Assembly: GCF_000374405.1 (NCBI RefSeq)
Contig: NZ_KB894221.1
Location: 195 to 61,174, forward strand
Direction: 5' to 3'
DNA: 60,980 bases
Origin: Riemerella columbina DSM 16469
GTDB taxonomy: Bacteria; Bacteroidota; Bacteroidia; Flavobacteriales; Weeksellaceae
Positions 35,841 to 45,550 of this stretch are shown piece by piece. The notes beneath the pieces are model-generated. The model had not been told where the DNA came from. It made no database searches and worked only from the letters and a program-made list of their open reading frames with translations. Position 1 is the stretch's first letter, and each line of letters opens with the position of its first letter. A program made the translations under genes and the position numbers.

Positions 35841-37373
35841 TTACGAACTACACGACAACATAGAACATCCTGCTACACCATCGTATTTTGAAGGTCTTTT
35901 GGTTGCCCATTGGGGGTATTTGTTGGTATATGGTTCTTTTATCGCATCTAGCAACTGATTAAACATTTGATTGTCGCCTTCGTTTAGAGCTTCTATACAT
36001 TCGTAGAGCAGGTAGTTTCTAAGGATAAATTTTGGGTTATTCTTTTGCATTAATGCCAAGCGCTCATCGTCACTAAAGGTGTTTTTCTCTAATCTTGTTT
36101 TATAAGTCAATAGCCATTGGTTTAACGCTTCATAGTCTTCCGCAGTTAAAGATTTATAAGAAATATCAGACCATTCTATAGGTTGGTGTAAGTGTTCCAA
36201 TGCATTAAAAAATAGAGTGTAATCTAACTCATATACCATCATGAGTTGTTGCCATTGTGTAAAAAACTCCACATCATCTTCTATAAATCTATCCAACCCA
36301 AACTTTTGACAAAGCATTGCATCAAAAGCGTTCCAAAATTCTTGAGCAAAATCCTCTAAAGTATCTTCAATAAATTGGGATTCCTTAATTAATGGAAATA
36401 ACGCATTCCCCAGTTGCCATAAGTTCCATTGAGCAATCTCGGCTTGTTTTCCAAAAGCGTAGCGTCTGCCTGGCAAATCGGTGGTATTGGGGGTGAAGTT
36501 TAAGTCGTAAGCATCAAGCATGGAAAACGGACCATAATCTATGGTTAAGCCTAAAATACTCATGTTATCTGTATTCATCACACCATGGGTAAAGCCCACA
36601 CGATACCACCCCACAATCATCTCAACAGTTTTCTGAGTAATTTGTTTAAATAATTGATGATAAGGTTGAGGCTCATCTACTTCAATCTCTGGAAAATAAT
36701 GTGTTATAGTATCATCTGCTAATTGTTTTAGCGTATCAATTTCTTCTTGAGCAGTAAGTAATTGAAAATGTCCAAACCTCAAAAAAGTTGGGGCGGTTCG
36801 CATCACTACGGCGCCTTTTTCTGGCTTAGCATTACCATTATACAAAATATCTCGCACTACGGACTCGCCCGTTTCACATAATGACAAGGCTCTGGTGGTA
36901 GGAATACCCAAATGATGTATTGCTTCACTCATTAAATATTCCCTTACAGAAGACCTTAGCACGGCACGCCCATCAGCAAATCTGGAATAAGGCGTTGCCC
37001 CAGCCCCTTTCCATTGTAGTTCCGTAAGTTGTCTTCTATCATTAATGATTGTGCCTGCAAAAATAGCCCGACCATCGCCTAACTGCCCTGCCCAATTGCC
37101 AAACTGATGTCCTGCATAAGCGGTAGCATAAGATTTTATATTTTGAGGTAAATTTTGAGCCGCTAAAAAAGCTTTATCCTGAGCCGTTTCTAATTTTCCT
37201 AACCCTATCTCCTGACTTAAGTGTTCATTAAATGCAATAACTTTATACCCCTCAAACTCCACAGGGATTGTAGTGGCAAAGAGCATTTTAGGCGTTTGCC
37301 TTTGCATAGGGTCATTAGAGAAGTCGCCTGGAAATTTTTGGATATAGGGTTGTTGGATTTGGTTGAGGTTCAT
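35841..37373 (-). CDS. selO: protein adenylyltransferase SelO (YdiU/UPF0061)
   Basis: A 510-residue pseudokinase-fold AMP-transferase. QFGNWAGQLGDGRA, LQWKGAGATPYSRFADGRAVLRSS (about 118-141) and GVMNTDNMSILGLTIDYGPF (the HGVMNTDN signature, about 260-280) are the family motifs. The terminal CSMLSCSS holds the conserved Cys residues that substitute for the eukaryotic CxxU selenocysteine. SelO transfers AMP to protein side chains, using an inverted ATP mode, and acts in redox homeostasis. It lies 10 bases after the murF-alr gene in a minus-strand run. Confidence 0.95.
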   Translation of the reverse strand: MNLNQIQQPYIQKFPGDFSNDPMQRQTPKMLFATTIPVEFEGYKVIAFNEHLSQEIGLGKLETAQDKAFLAAQNLPQNIKSYATAYAGHQFGNWAGQLGDGRAIFAGTIINDRRQLTELQWKGAGATPYSRFADGRAVLRSSVREYLMSEAIHHLGIPTTRALSLCETGESVVRDILYNGNAKPEKGAVVMRTAPTFLRFGHFQLLTAQEEIDTLKQLADDTITHYFPEIEVDEPQPYHQLFKQITQKTVEMIVGWYRVGFTHGVMNTDNMSILGLTIDYGPFSMLDAYDLNFTPNTTDLPGRRYAFGKQAEIAQWNLWQLGNALFPLIKESQFIEDTLEDFAQEFWNAFDAMLCQKFGLDRFIEDDVEFFTQWQQLMMVYELDYTLFFNALEHLHQPIEWSDISYKSLTAEDYEALNQWLLTYKTRLEKNTFSDDERLALMQKNNPKFILRNYLLYECIEALNEGDNQMFNQLLDAIKEPYTNKYPQWATKRPSKYDGVAGCSMLSCSS

Positions 37374-37383
37374 GTTGTAAATT

Positions 37384-39828
37384 TTAATCTTTAATATAAA
37401 TCCGCTTAACGCGTCGGGAAATAGAAGTTAGGACTTCATACGGAATAGTTTGGCAAGCATGGGCAAAATCTTCAATAGAAGGTTGTTCATAAAAAATAAT
37501 CACTTCGTCGCCTTCTTTGGCTGGAATGTTTTCTAAATTTACCATCATCATATCCATACATACACTACCTACTATTGGGCACAATGTTCCATTAATATTA
37601 ACTTTTCCTACACCATTGCCTACCAATCTCGGCACTCCATCAGCATAGCCAACGGGAATTGTTGCAATACGCGTCGGTTGTAGAGCCTTAAAGCGTCTAC
37701 CATAGCTCACACTATCATCGGCTTCAATTTCTGAAATTTGAGAAATCACCGATTTAAACGCAATAGCGGGTTGAAGCAAGGATTTAATCTTAGGATTGCT
37801 AGACACTCCGACCATACCAATGCCAATACGCACCATATCCATTTGGTAATCTGTATAATTAGTGATGCCTGCTGAATTTAAAATATGTCGCATAGGGGTA
37901 TAGCCTAATCCTTCAATCAACTGATGAGATAATTGCTCAAAAGTTTGGCATTGCATCAAAGTATAGTCTTGCTCCTCAGGCATATCCGAACTAGACAAAT
38001 GACTAAAAACACTGATGACTTTAAGTTTCATTTGACTTAAACGCTCGATGAGTTGAGGGATTTCATGAGGTTTAAAGCCTAGCCGATGCATTCCCGTTTC
38101 CAGTTTAATATGGATGGGATAATATCCTTCATAACCTTTAGATTTCACTTGTTCATAAAACAATTCCAGCACTCTAAAACTATAAATATTAGGCTCTAAA
38201 TGGTAGTCGATAATGGTGTTATAACTGTGTTGTTCTGGGTTCATAACTACAATGGGTAGCGTGATGCCGTGTTTGCGAAGTTCTACCCCTTCATCTGCTA
38301 CTGCAACGCCCAAATAATCCAAATGATGATGTTGAAGAAACTCTGCAATTTCGTAGCCTCCTAAGCCATACGAATGTGCTTTTACCATCGCCATCATTTT
38401 AGTTTCAGGCTTTAGTAGATTTTTATGAATGGTAATATTATGCAGAATATTATTGAGATTAACTTCTAAAACGGTGTCGTGTTTCTGAAGTTCCAAATAG
38501 GCTTTTATCTTTTCAATTTCAAACTTCCTTGCCCCTTTTAATAAAATTAATTGATGTTCGATTTGATTAAAAAAAGGACTTTTAAATAAGCCATCAATAT
38601 CTTGGAAACTAAAAACTTCGGTTTCAAATTCATTTTGATATTGGGTGATTTCATTACCGATTAAAAAAACCTTATTAAATTGCTGTTCGTTAGTAAGGGT
38701 TACCACTTCTTTATAAAGTTGCTCCGCATTGGCTTTTTCTACAAAATCAGTAATAATTAAGGACTTTAAAGGCTTGTTATAAGTTTTTATAAACTCGAAA
38801 GCCATTCTTAGCGAATCTAAATCTAAGTTGTACGAATCGTTAATAATCAAATTATCACGAATCCCATTTACACTTTCCAAACGCATCTCAATACTCTTTA
38901 AGGCATTGATTTTTTCAATGATTTGCGCATCGGGATACCCTAAAAAATCTAGTACTGCTATAACGGCTAAGGCATTGATTAGCGTTACACTATCTCTTTG
39001 CTGGGCGGGCAGTTCAAATGTTCTGCCTCCACATTTAATCGAAAGGGGCAACGCTCTATTTTGGAAATCCGAAACGATACTTACCTCATTGCCTTGATTT
39101 AAGCCATAGGAAATCAGTTGTCTATCAGGATAAATCGAGGTGATGTAGTCTTTTACCAAAGGATTGTCCCCATTATAGATAATCGTTGGGGTATGTTTAA
39201 AAAGTTGTAATTTTTCTTTAATTAAGGTTTTTTCATCCTCAAAATTAGATAAATGAGCTGAGCCAACATGCGTCAACAATCCTATTTTCGGCGAAAAAAT
39301 TTGTTCAAGCACCGCCATTTCTTTAGGTTGAGAAATTCCCACTTCAAAAATACCTAGTGCATCACCTTGGTCAATTTTTAGCAAGGACAATGGTAGTCCC
39401 AGTTGAGAATTAAAACTTTTAGGGCTTTTTACCGTTCGGTAGTCGTCGGCAAGGCATTGGTATAGCCATTCCTTAACCGTTGTTTTGCCATTGCTTCCCG
39501 TGATGCCAATTGTAGTGATAGGGTGTTGTTTCAAATGAAATTGGGCTAAGGTATGCAGAAAGGCATGGGCATTTTCAACAATCAGCCAAGACACCCCTTC
39601 GGCATCATGTGTTTTATGTTCGGAAATTATAGTTTTTATCCCCTTTTCTATTGCCCGTTCGATATATTTTTCGCCATTGTTTTTATGGGTTTTTATAGCG
39701 ATAAACGCGGTATGCTGTACCGAATAAATCGTTCGCGTATCAAAAGCGATATGCCGAATAGTATGGCTACCCGTTCCAATAAGCGTTGCATTGGTTATAT
39801 CAGCAATTTGTTGAAGGGTATACTGCAT
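37384..39828 (-). CDS. murF-alr: bifunctional UDP-MurNAc-tripeptide:D-Ala-D-Ala ligase / alanine racemase
   Basis: An 814-residue fusion. The N-terminal MurF half (1 to about 450) has the ATP loop GSNGKTT at 111-117 in ITGSNGKTTVKEWLYQ and the later NDSYNLDLDSLRMAF. The C-terminal half (from about 455) is alanine racemase, with the PLP lysine in MMAMVKAHSYGLGGYE and the AGITNYTDYQMDMVRIGIGMVG and PVGYADG segments. It makes D-Ala and attaches D-Ala-D-Ala to the peptidoglycan precursor. The fusion is usual in Bacteroidota. It is 4 bases after tdk. Confidence 0.95.
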   Translation of the reverse strand: MQYTLQQIADITNATLIGTGSHTIRHIAFDTRTIYSVQHTAFIAIKTHKNNGEKYIERAIEKGIKTIISEHKTHDAEGVSWLIVENAHAFLHTLAQFHLKQHPITTIGITGSNGKTTVKEWLYQCLADDYRTVKSPKSFNSQLGLPLSLLKIDQGDALGIFEVGISQPKEMAVLEQIFSPKIGLLTHVGSAHLSNFEDEKTLIKEKLQLFKHTPTIIYNGDNPLVKDYITSIYPDRQLISYGLNQGNEVSIVSDFQNRALPLSIKCGGRTFELPAQQRDSVTLINALAVIAVLDFLGYPDAQIIEKINALKSIEMRLESVNGIRDNLIINDSYNLDLDSLRMAFEFIKTYNKPLKSLIITDFVEKANAEQLYKEVVTLTNEQQFNKVFLIGNEITQYQNEFETEVFSFQDIDGLFKSPFFNQIEHQLILLKGARKFEIEKIKAYLELQKHDTVLEVNLNNILHNITIHKNLLKPETKMMAMVKAHSYGLGGYEIAEFLQHHHLDYLGVAVADEGVELRKHGITLPIVVMNPEQHSYNTIIDYHLEPNIYSFRVLELFYEQVKSKGYEGYYPIHIKLETGMHRLGFKPHEIPQLIERLSQMKLKVISVFSHLSSSDMPEEQDYTLMQCQTFEQLSHQLIEGLGYTPMRHILNSAGITNYTDYQMDMVRIGIGMVGVSSNPKIKSLLQPAIAFKSVISQISEIEADDSVSYGRRFKALQPTRIATIPVGYADGVPRLVGNGVGKVNINGTLCPIVGSVCMDMMMVNLENIPAKEGDEVIIFYEQPSIEDFAHACQTIPYEVLTSISRRVKRIYIKD

Positions 39829-39832
39829 GGCT

Positions 39833-40420
39833 TTAGGATTTGGATTTTAAAAATTCATCAACAAACACTCGGCGACTTACCGCTTCATAGCTTTCGGTTT
39901 CGCCAAGCTCCACCAGATGATCACTTTCGGAAATACGCATAGAATAGTTAGCAAGATTTCCCGTACGACGGCAAATGGCGTGTACTTTAGTTACATATTC
40001 AGCCGTTGCCATCAAATTAGGCATAGGTCCAAATGGGCGCCCCCTAAAATCCATATCCAAACCTGCAATCACCACCCGAACACCATTATTGGCTAAGGTA
40101 TTGGCAATTTCAACAATGCTTTCATCAAAAAACTGGGCTTCGTCTATGCCCACCACATCGCAATTAGCACCTAGAAGCAAAATCTCATCTGGTGTTTCGA
40201 CCGCGGTACTTCTAATTTTGTTTCGATTGTGGGAAACTACATCCTCTTCGGAATAGCGGGTATCGAGTTTAGGTTTAAAAATTTCCACATTGAGCCCTGC
40301 CATTTCCGCTCTACGAAGTCGGCGTATCAATTCTTCGGTTTTTCCAGAAAACATAGAGCCGCAGATGACTTCCATCCAGCCACTTTGTTTCGCGTGATTT
40401 ATTGTATTTTCTAAAAACAT
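39833..40420 (-). CDS. tdk: thymidine kinase
   Basis: A protein of 195 residues from the ATG at 40420 (MFLENTI), the usual start in Bacteroidota; an upstream ATG at 40462 would add 14 unlikely residues. The P-loop CGSMFSGKTEELIRR (about residues 20-34), GIDEAQFF with the conserved Asp-Glu pair (about 97-104), and the zinc cysteine in AICRRTGNLA are visible. Tdk phosphorylates thymidine for salvage. First gene of the tdk-murF/alr-selO run. Confidence 0.93.
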   Translation of the reverse strand: MFLENTINHAKQSGWMEVICGSMFSGKTEELIRRLRRAEMAGLNVEIFKPKLDTRYSEEDVVSHNRNKIRSTAVETPDEILLLGANCDVVGIDEAQFFDESIVEIANTLANNGVRVVIAGLDMDFRGRPFGPMPNLMATAEYVTKVHAICRRTGNLANYSMRISESDHLVELGETESYEAVSRRVFVDEFLKSKS

Positions 40421-40484
40421 TTTATATTTTAGCAAAAAAATAAGAACCCCAAAATTAAGCAAAATAAATCAGAATTTATCCATC

Positions 40485-41318
40485 ATGAATACTTTATCCC
40501 AAATTGAAAATAAAATTTTAGACGATTGTCAATCACTCTTCAAAGACTTGGATACAGTTCAAAGTATCGACGATTTAATTTCAAAAAAGCAAATCCTTTT
40601 ATCCTTGTACGAAAAAATTAGTTTTGTAGAATCTCTTAGGTCTCAGCAGGACATATTATTCCCTAAATATGAAGATACAACAGCCCGTGAACCTATTGCT
40701 GAGGAACACAACGAGCCTATTGAAAACAAAAGTATAGATGAGCCTTTGGAAGAGGAAACCAAGCCTTTACCAGAAACAGAAATCGTCTTAACCGAAACCA
40801 AAGAAGAAATTGAGTTTGAATTTATCACCGATGATACCCCAATTAAAGAAGAACCCTTCGTTGAAAATACCAACCCAATAAACGAAGTGGAAGAACCTCA
40901 ACCTTCAACCATATCGCCTAAAGAAGACTCACCCCAAACACCTACTGAAACTCCACAGCAAGCCGAAGCCCGAAAAATAAAACTCGCTCAAATAAAAAAT
41001 ATCAAAACCCAAAGTCTTTTTGATGAGGAACTACTCGCCGAAACAGAACAAACCAATCCCGAACCGCCTAAAAACACGCCAAAACCAACCCCAACCACCG
41101 ATTTTAAATTAGACCTAAACGACCGATTGGCATTTACAAAAATGTTGTTTGGTGGTAGCCAAGTAGAACTCAATGACACCATTAATCGCCTGAACACCTT
41201 TGACGATTTGGATGCTGCTCGCGAATACCTCAGCGATGTTTACTACGAAAGAAATTGGGATAAGGTAGATGAATACGCCCAAAGGCTATGGACTTTAGTG
41301 GAAAGTAAATTTATATAA
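40485..41318 (+). CDS. conserved hypothetical protein with coiled/low-complexity centre
   Basis: A 277-residue cytosolic protein. The N-terminal 60 residues are helical; the centre (about 61-195) is low-complexity and rich in Glu, Pro, Thr; the C-terminal 80 residues are ordered and highly conserved in Bacteroidota (DLNDRLAFTKMLFGGSQVE, LNTFDDLDAAREYLSDVYYE, RNWDKVDEYAQRLWTLV). I know this C-terminal pattern from other Bacteroidota but not a function. It is divergent from tdk and 2 bases before the next gene. Confidence 0.8.
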   Translation: MNTLSQIENKILDDCQSLFKDLDTVQSIDDLISKKQILLSLYEKISFVESLRSQQDILFPKYEDTTAREPIAEEHNEPIENKSIDEPLEEETKPLPETEIVLTETKEEIEFEFITDDTPIKEEPFVENTNPINEVEEPQPSTISPKEDSPQTPTETPQQAEARKIKLAQIKNIKTQSLFDEELLAETEQTNPEPPKNTPKPTPTTDFKLDLNDRLAFTKMLFGGSQVELNDTINRLNTFDDLDAAREYLSDVYYERNWDKVDEYAQRLWTLVESKFI

Positions 41319-41320
41319 CC

Positions 41321-41674
41321 ATGAGGAGCACAGAACGAGAACTTTGGGACAAGGTAGAAGCATTTTTTATAGAACACTTTCAAGCCGAAACCCATCCGCC
41401 CATTGAAACTATGCTATTCCTTATTGGGGTACAAGAACTAGGCGGTGGCAAACAAAACTACACTAAAGACGACAAACTCAACTTGCTACACATTGCTGTT
41501 TGTAGGTTGCTAGAACCTTTTGGCTATTATAAATTTGAGCGTTATGACGACGATGGCTGGCCACACTACCAAGAATTAGAACCCTTACCAGAATTAAAAC
41601 CTAATGAACAATCTCTGTTAATGAAAAAAGCCATTATTCAATACTTTATTGATGAAGCCTTAATAGAGTCTTAA
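41321..41674 (+). CDS. conserved hypothetical protein
   Basis: A 117-residue soluble protein. A Gly-rich FLIGVQELGGGKQNYTKDDK stretch (about 32-51) and a C-terminal helix (about 95-115, SLLMKKAIIQYFIDEAL) are the visible features. It starts 2 bases after the preceding gene and ends before an intrinsic terminator, so the two genes make one transcript. The family is conserved in Bacteroidota; the function is unknown. Confidence 0.8.
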   Translation: MRSTERELWDKVEAFFIEHFQAETHPPIETMLFLIGVQELGGGKQNYTKDDKLNLLHIAVCRLLEPFGYYKFERYDDDGWPHYQELEPLPELKPNEQSLLMKKAIIQYFIDEALIES

Positions 41675-41702
41675 TTGATATTTTTTACAACTTCAACATA
41701 GT

Positions 41703-41735
41703 TACCCTTAATTTTTTAAGGGTATTTTTATTTTA
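41703..41735 (+). terminator. intrinsic terminator of the 40485-41674 pair
   Basis: TACCCTTAA, loop TTTT, TTAAGGGTA (9-bp perfect stem), then TTTTTATTTT. It lies 28 bases past the stop at 41674. Confidence 0.9.
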
Positions 41736-41779
41736 TATTGTTAATTTTTGTAAATTAGCCCCATAAAATACACCCTATT

Positions 41780-43981
41780 ATGTCACTATTAAGATTTAAA
41801 GCTTTGTCTGCATTACCTTTTATGAATTTTAGAAAGGATAATGCCGTAGAAATCCCTAAAAAACTTTCCGAACTCTTTTGCGAAAATGTATTTTCGGAAC
41901 AAACGATGAGAGCCTACCTAACTAAGGAAGCCTTCAGTTCCATTATGGATGCGGTAAAAAAAGGGTCTAAAATCCAACGCCATATTGCCGACCAAGTGGC
42001 AGTAGCCATGAAGGATTGGGCATTATCTAAAGGCGCTACCCATTATACGCACTGGTTTCAACCTTTAACGGGGTCTACCGCCGAAAAACACGATTCTTTT
42101 TTCTCGCCTATTGAAGGTGATAGAGCAATAGAACGCTTTAATGGAGGAATGCTCATACAGCAAGAGCCAGACGCCTCATCTTTCCCCAACGGAGGTATTA
42201 GAAATACTTTTGAAGCAAGAGGATACACCGCTTGGGACCCTACTTCACCGGCCTTTATTGTAGGCACTACGCTATGTATCCCTTCGATATTTATTTCTTA
42301 TACTGGGGAAACCTTAGACTACAAAACCCCTTTACTAAAGGCACTCTATGCCGTAGATGAAGCCGCTACGAGTATCTGCAAAGCCTATTTTGATAAAAAT
42401 GTAACTAAAGTTAGTGCTACCCTCGGTTGGGAACAGGAATATTTCTTAATTGATAGTGCCTTATACCAATCTCGCCCCGATTTAATTTTCACAGGGCGTA
42501 CCCTTTTAGGACATTCCTCCGCGAAAGGACAGCAATTGGATGACCACTATTTCGGTTCTATTCCTACCAGAGTGATGAACTTTATGAAGGAACTGGAAGT
42601 AGAATGTATGAAACTGGGGATTCCTGCTACCACAAGGCATAATGAAGTGGCGCCCAACCAGTTTGAATTGGCTCCTATGTTTGAGGAAACCAATGTGGCG
42701 GTAGACCATAATTCATTGTTGATGGACATCATGGCAAGGGTAGCACACAAGCACCATTTCCATATTTTATTCCACGAAAAACCTTTTGCAGGCGTTAATG
42801 GTAGTGGTAAGCACAACAATTGGTCTCTAGCAACAGATACAGGAGAAAACTTATTAAGCCCAGGTAAAAACCCTAAAAAGAATTTACAGTTCTTAACCTT
42901 CTTTATTAATACCCTTAAGGCGGTACACGATTATTCCGATTTGCTGAGAGCCAGTATTGCTTCATCTAGTAACGACCATAGATTAGGTGCCAATGAAGCT
43001 CCACCCGCTATCATTTCTGCCTTTATAGGCTCGCAGTTATTTTCTGTATTAGAGGAATTAGAAAAAGTAACTGATGGCAAACTTTCCCCTGAGGAAAAAA
43101 CCGATTTAAAACTGAATGTGGTTGGGAAAATCCCTGAAATCCTTTTAGATAATACCGATAGAAACCGTACTTCGCCATTTGCCTTTACAGGGAATAAATT
43201 TGAACTTAGAGCGGTAGGCTCTTCTGCCAATTGTGGTGAACCTATGACGGCTCTTAATGCTATGGTGGCTAAACAATTAAAACTATTTAAAGAAGAAGTA
43301 GACACATTAATTCAAAAGAAAAAACTTAAAAAAGATGAGGCAATTTTTAATGTACTGAGAGAGTATATAAAAGATTGTAAACGCATTATCTTTGAAGGAG
43401 ATGGCTATTCAGACAACTGGGCTAAAGAAGCTAAAAAACGTGGACTTAATAATTTGAAGACCACACCAGAAGCTCTTAAGAAGGAATTAGACCAAAAATT
43501 CATTGATTTGTTTGAGGAATTGGGCATCTATAACCACAGAGAATTTGAGGCTCGAAATGAAATAAAATTAGAAAAGTATTGTGCCAATATAGATATAGAA
43601 GCCAAAGTCCTTTCTGATATTGCCCGAAACCATATTGTTCCTGCAGCATTGAAATATCAAAATCGATTGATTGATAATGTAAAAGGGCTAAAAGAAATTT
43701 TTGGAGATGAGGAGTTTAAAGCCTTAGGTAAGGAACAAATGGAACTCATCAAAGATATTTCTAAAAATGTCTCACAAATTAAAGTAGGGGTAGACGAACT
43801 TTTAGAAGCAAAATCTAAAGCACGAACCATTAAAAATCATCAAAAACAAGCGGAATTCTATTGTAAAGAAGTAAAACCTAAGTTTGATAAAATCCGTGAA
43901 GCCTCTGATACACTGGAAATGATGGTAGACGATGAGCTTTGGCCAATGACAAAATATAGAGAATTACTCTTCACAAAGTAA
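41780..43981 (+). CDS. glnN: type III glutamine synthetase
   Basis: A 733-residue protein, the length of GS III (about 720-740) rather than GS I (about 470). The catalytic motifs are seen: the GWEQEYFLID glutamate-binding region (about 214-223), HNEVAPNQFELAPM (about 289-302), the ATP-binding NGSGKHNNWSLATD (about 342-355) and NRTSPFAFTGNKFELRAVGSSAN (about 457-479), which holds the Glu and Arg of the active site. It makes glutamine from glutamate and ammonia. Single-gene transcript between two terminators. GS III is the main form in many Bacteroidota. Confidence 0.96.
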   Translation: MSLLRFKALSALPFMNFRKDNAVEIPKKLSELFCENVFSEQTMRAYLTKEAFSSIMDAVKKGSKIQRHIADQVAVAMKDWALSKGATHYTHWFQPLTGSTAEKHDSFFSPIEGDRAIERFNGGMLIQQEPDASSFPNGGIRNTFEARGYTAWDPTSPAFIVGTTLCIPSIFISYTGETLDYKTPLLKALYAVDEAATSICKAYFDKNVTKVSATLGWEQEYFLIDSALYQSRPDLIFTGRTLLGHSSAKGQQLDDHYFGSIPTRVMNFMKELEVECMKLGIPATTRHNEVAPNQFELAPMFEETNVAVDHNSLLMDIMARVAHKHHFHILFHEKPFAGVNGSGKHNNWSLATDTGENLLSPGKNPKKNLQFLTFFINTLKAVHDYSDLLRASIASSSNDHRLGANEAPPAIISAFIGSQLFSVLEELEKVTDGKLSPEEKTDLKLNVVGKIPEILLDNTDRNRTSPFAFTGNKFELRAVGSSANCGEPMTALNAMVAKQLKLFKEEVDTLIQKKKLKKDEAIFNVLREYIKDCKRIIFEGDGYSDNWAKEAKKRGLNNLKTTPEALKKELDQKFIDLFEELGIYNHREFEARNEIKLEKYCANIDIEAKVLSDIARNHIVPAALKYQNRLIDNVKGLKEIFGDEEFKALGKEQMELIKDISKNVSQIKVGVDELLEAKSKARTIKNHQKQAEFYCKEVKPKFDKIREASDTLEMMVDDELWPMTKYRELLFTK

Positions 43982-44001
43982 GATGTTAAAAACTCTTAAA
44001 A

Positions 44002-44050
44002 AAATAATCGCATCAACGCACTAAATAAAGCATTGATGCGATTATTTGTT
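44002..44050 (+). terminator. intrinsic terminator of glnN
   Basis: A perfect 15-bp stem (AAATAATCGCATCAA at 44002-44016 with 44033-44047), extended by a further C-G pair set, then TTTGTTTT. Confidence 0.92.
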
Positions 44051-44166
44051 TTAACAAACGGTCTAAATATGTTAAATTTTGTTAAAAATGATTATTCAAC
44101 TTAGTATAAAGATAAATGGATAGCCTACATAATGTATTTTTGCTATCGTCATTAAAGAAAACAAAG

Positions 44167-44853
44167 ATGAAAAATAAGATATTAATCTACATCGTTGCCA
44201 CAATTACAACATTTTCTCTACAATCGTGTGTCAGTAATTATGTCGTATCCGCTACTCCATCATCTACTCAATTCCAGAGCAAACCTAATGCCAATCTTCC
44301 AAAAATAAGTAAAGCGAGTCTAAACTCTGCTAAACAATCCATCTACTCAGAAGCAGTTGAGTATGATAAAAATTTTGAAGCAGCAAAATTAGCCCTAGCG
44401 GAAGTAAACAAACTGGAAACCAAAGCAACAATTGAAAAAACAGTAAAACTAAACCAAACTATTGATAATATTTTAGAACATGCTAACTCTTATCTAGGTA
44501 CTCCGTACCGCTATGGAGGTATGAGCAGAAGTGGTATCGACTGTTCTGCATTTGTATTGTCTGTATTTAATGAAGCTACAGGACTAAACTTACCACGAGT
44601 AGCGGCAGCACAAGCCCATGAAGGCGAACAAATCAGTCGCAGTGAGTTGCAAAAAGGCGACCTTTTATTTTTCTCTAACAGAAGTAGAATCTCTCATGTA
44701 GGGATTGTATACGATATCACGGAAGATGGCGATATCCTTTTTATACATGCAGCTACATCCAAAGGAGTATCTATTACCTCTCTAAATAAGTCCTCTTACT
44801 GGTCGCCAAGATTTAGATTTGCTAAAAGAATTATTACTGACGAGAATATATAA
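44167..44853 (+). CDS. NlpC/P60 (C40) peptidoglycan hydrolase lipoprotein
   Basis: A protein of 228 residues from ATG 44167; a start at 44116 would precede the signal peptide with unlikely residues. Lipobox LQSC gives lipidation at Cys21. The C-terminal NlpC/P60 domain begins at about 105 (HANSYLGTPYRYGG); the catalytic Cys126 is in GIDCSAFV, and the His is in ISHVGIVYD (about 180). This family cleaves gamma-D-Glu-mDAP links in peptidoglycan. TATTTTTG (44135-44142) is a possible -7 box. Confidence 0.9.
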   Translation: MKNKILIYIVATITTFSLQSCVSNYVVSATPSSTQFQSKPNANLPKISKASLNSAKQSIYSEAVEYDKNFEAAKLALAEVNKLETKATIEKTVKLNQTIDNILEHANSYLGTPYRYGGMSRSGIDCSAFVLSVFNEATGLNLPRVAAAQAHEGEQISRSELQKGDLLFFSNRSRISHVGIVYDITEDGDILFIHAATSKGVSITSLNKSSYWSPRFRFAKRIITDENI

Positions 44854-44876
44854 CTAACTCATAATTAGAAATATAT

Positions 44877-44906
44877 AAAACACTCCTTCATTTTGGAGTG
44901 TTTTTT
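44877..44906 (+). terminator. intrinsic terminator of the NlpC/P60 gene
   Basis: AAAACACTCC, loop TTCATTTT, GGAGTGTTTT, then T residues; stem 44877-44886 with 44895-44904. Confidence 0.88.
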
Positions 44907-44938
44907 GCTTTAATACAAGAAATCTAAAACAACAACAA

Positions 44939-45358
44939 ATGAAAAAGACCATTATATTATTAGCATTAGGAAGTGCTTTAGTAGCGTGTAAAAGTAACAA
45001 TACCGAAAGCCAATCTACAGAGCCTACTACCACAGAATCTGTAGCCAAAGAAAAAACAATTCATATCAGATTAGCGAATAAAAGTGCTTATAACTTTACG
45101 GACATTCAAGTATCCAACCCTACCGATAAGGTGTCTTATCGTAACTTAAACGCTGGAGCCACTTCGGATTATAAAGATTTTGAAACCGCCTATAGCTACG
45201 CTTCGGTAACTTTAAAAATTGATGGCAAGACTTATACCTTCCAACCGATTGATTATGTTAGTGAAACGCCATTAAAAGATGGTAACTACACTTATGAAAT
45301 TAATGTAGAAGACCTTAATAATACCATGCTTGACCTTAAATTGGTAGAAGATAAGTAA
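44939..45358 (+). CDS. small lipoprotein of unknown function
   Basis: A 139-residue lipoprotein: lipobox LVAC puts the lipidated cysteine at residue 17. A Thr/Ser/Glu-rich linker follows (about 18-40), then a beta-rich domain (TIHIRLANKSAYNFTDIQVSN, SYASVTLKIDGKTYTF). I do not recognise the family. It stands as a single transcript between two terminators. Probable periplasmic face of the outer or inner membrane. Confidence 0.75.
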   Translation: MKKTIILLALGSALVACKSNNTESQSTEPTTTESVAKEKTIHIRLANKSAYNFTDIQVSNPTDKVSYRNLNAGATSDYKDFETAYSYASVTLKIDGKTYTFQPIDYVSETPLKDGNYTYEINVEDLNNTMLDLKLVEDK

Positions 45359-45386
45359 ATCTTAAATCCTTTTAAGGGAAATTTTA

Positions 45387-45425
45387 ACCGCTCTGAAACC
45401 ACGATTGTTTTAGAGCGTTTTTGTT
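45387..45425 (+). terminator. intrinsic terminator of the small lipoprotein gene
   Basis: CGCTCTGAAAC (45389-45399), 7-base loop, GTTTTAGAGCG (45407-45417, one G-U pair), then TTTTTGTTTT. Confidence 0.85.
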
Positions 45426-45550
45426 TTAAATTAGCCCAAAATAGATTCTTTAATAGGCATTAAAAAATACTAATAGAACTTCCCCACAACCAACCTGAAA
45501 ATATTTATTTTCGCATCCCCACGCACATATTACATTATTGTAAATCATCG

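Noticed and set aside
42931-43305. Minus-strand frame of 124 codons opposite glnN.
   Set aside because: A shadow of the glutamine synthetase reading frame.
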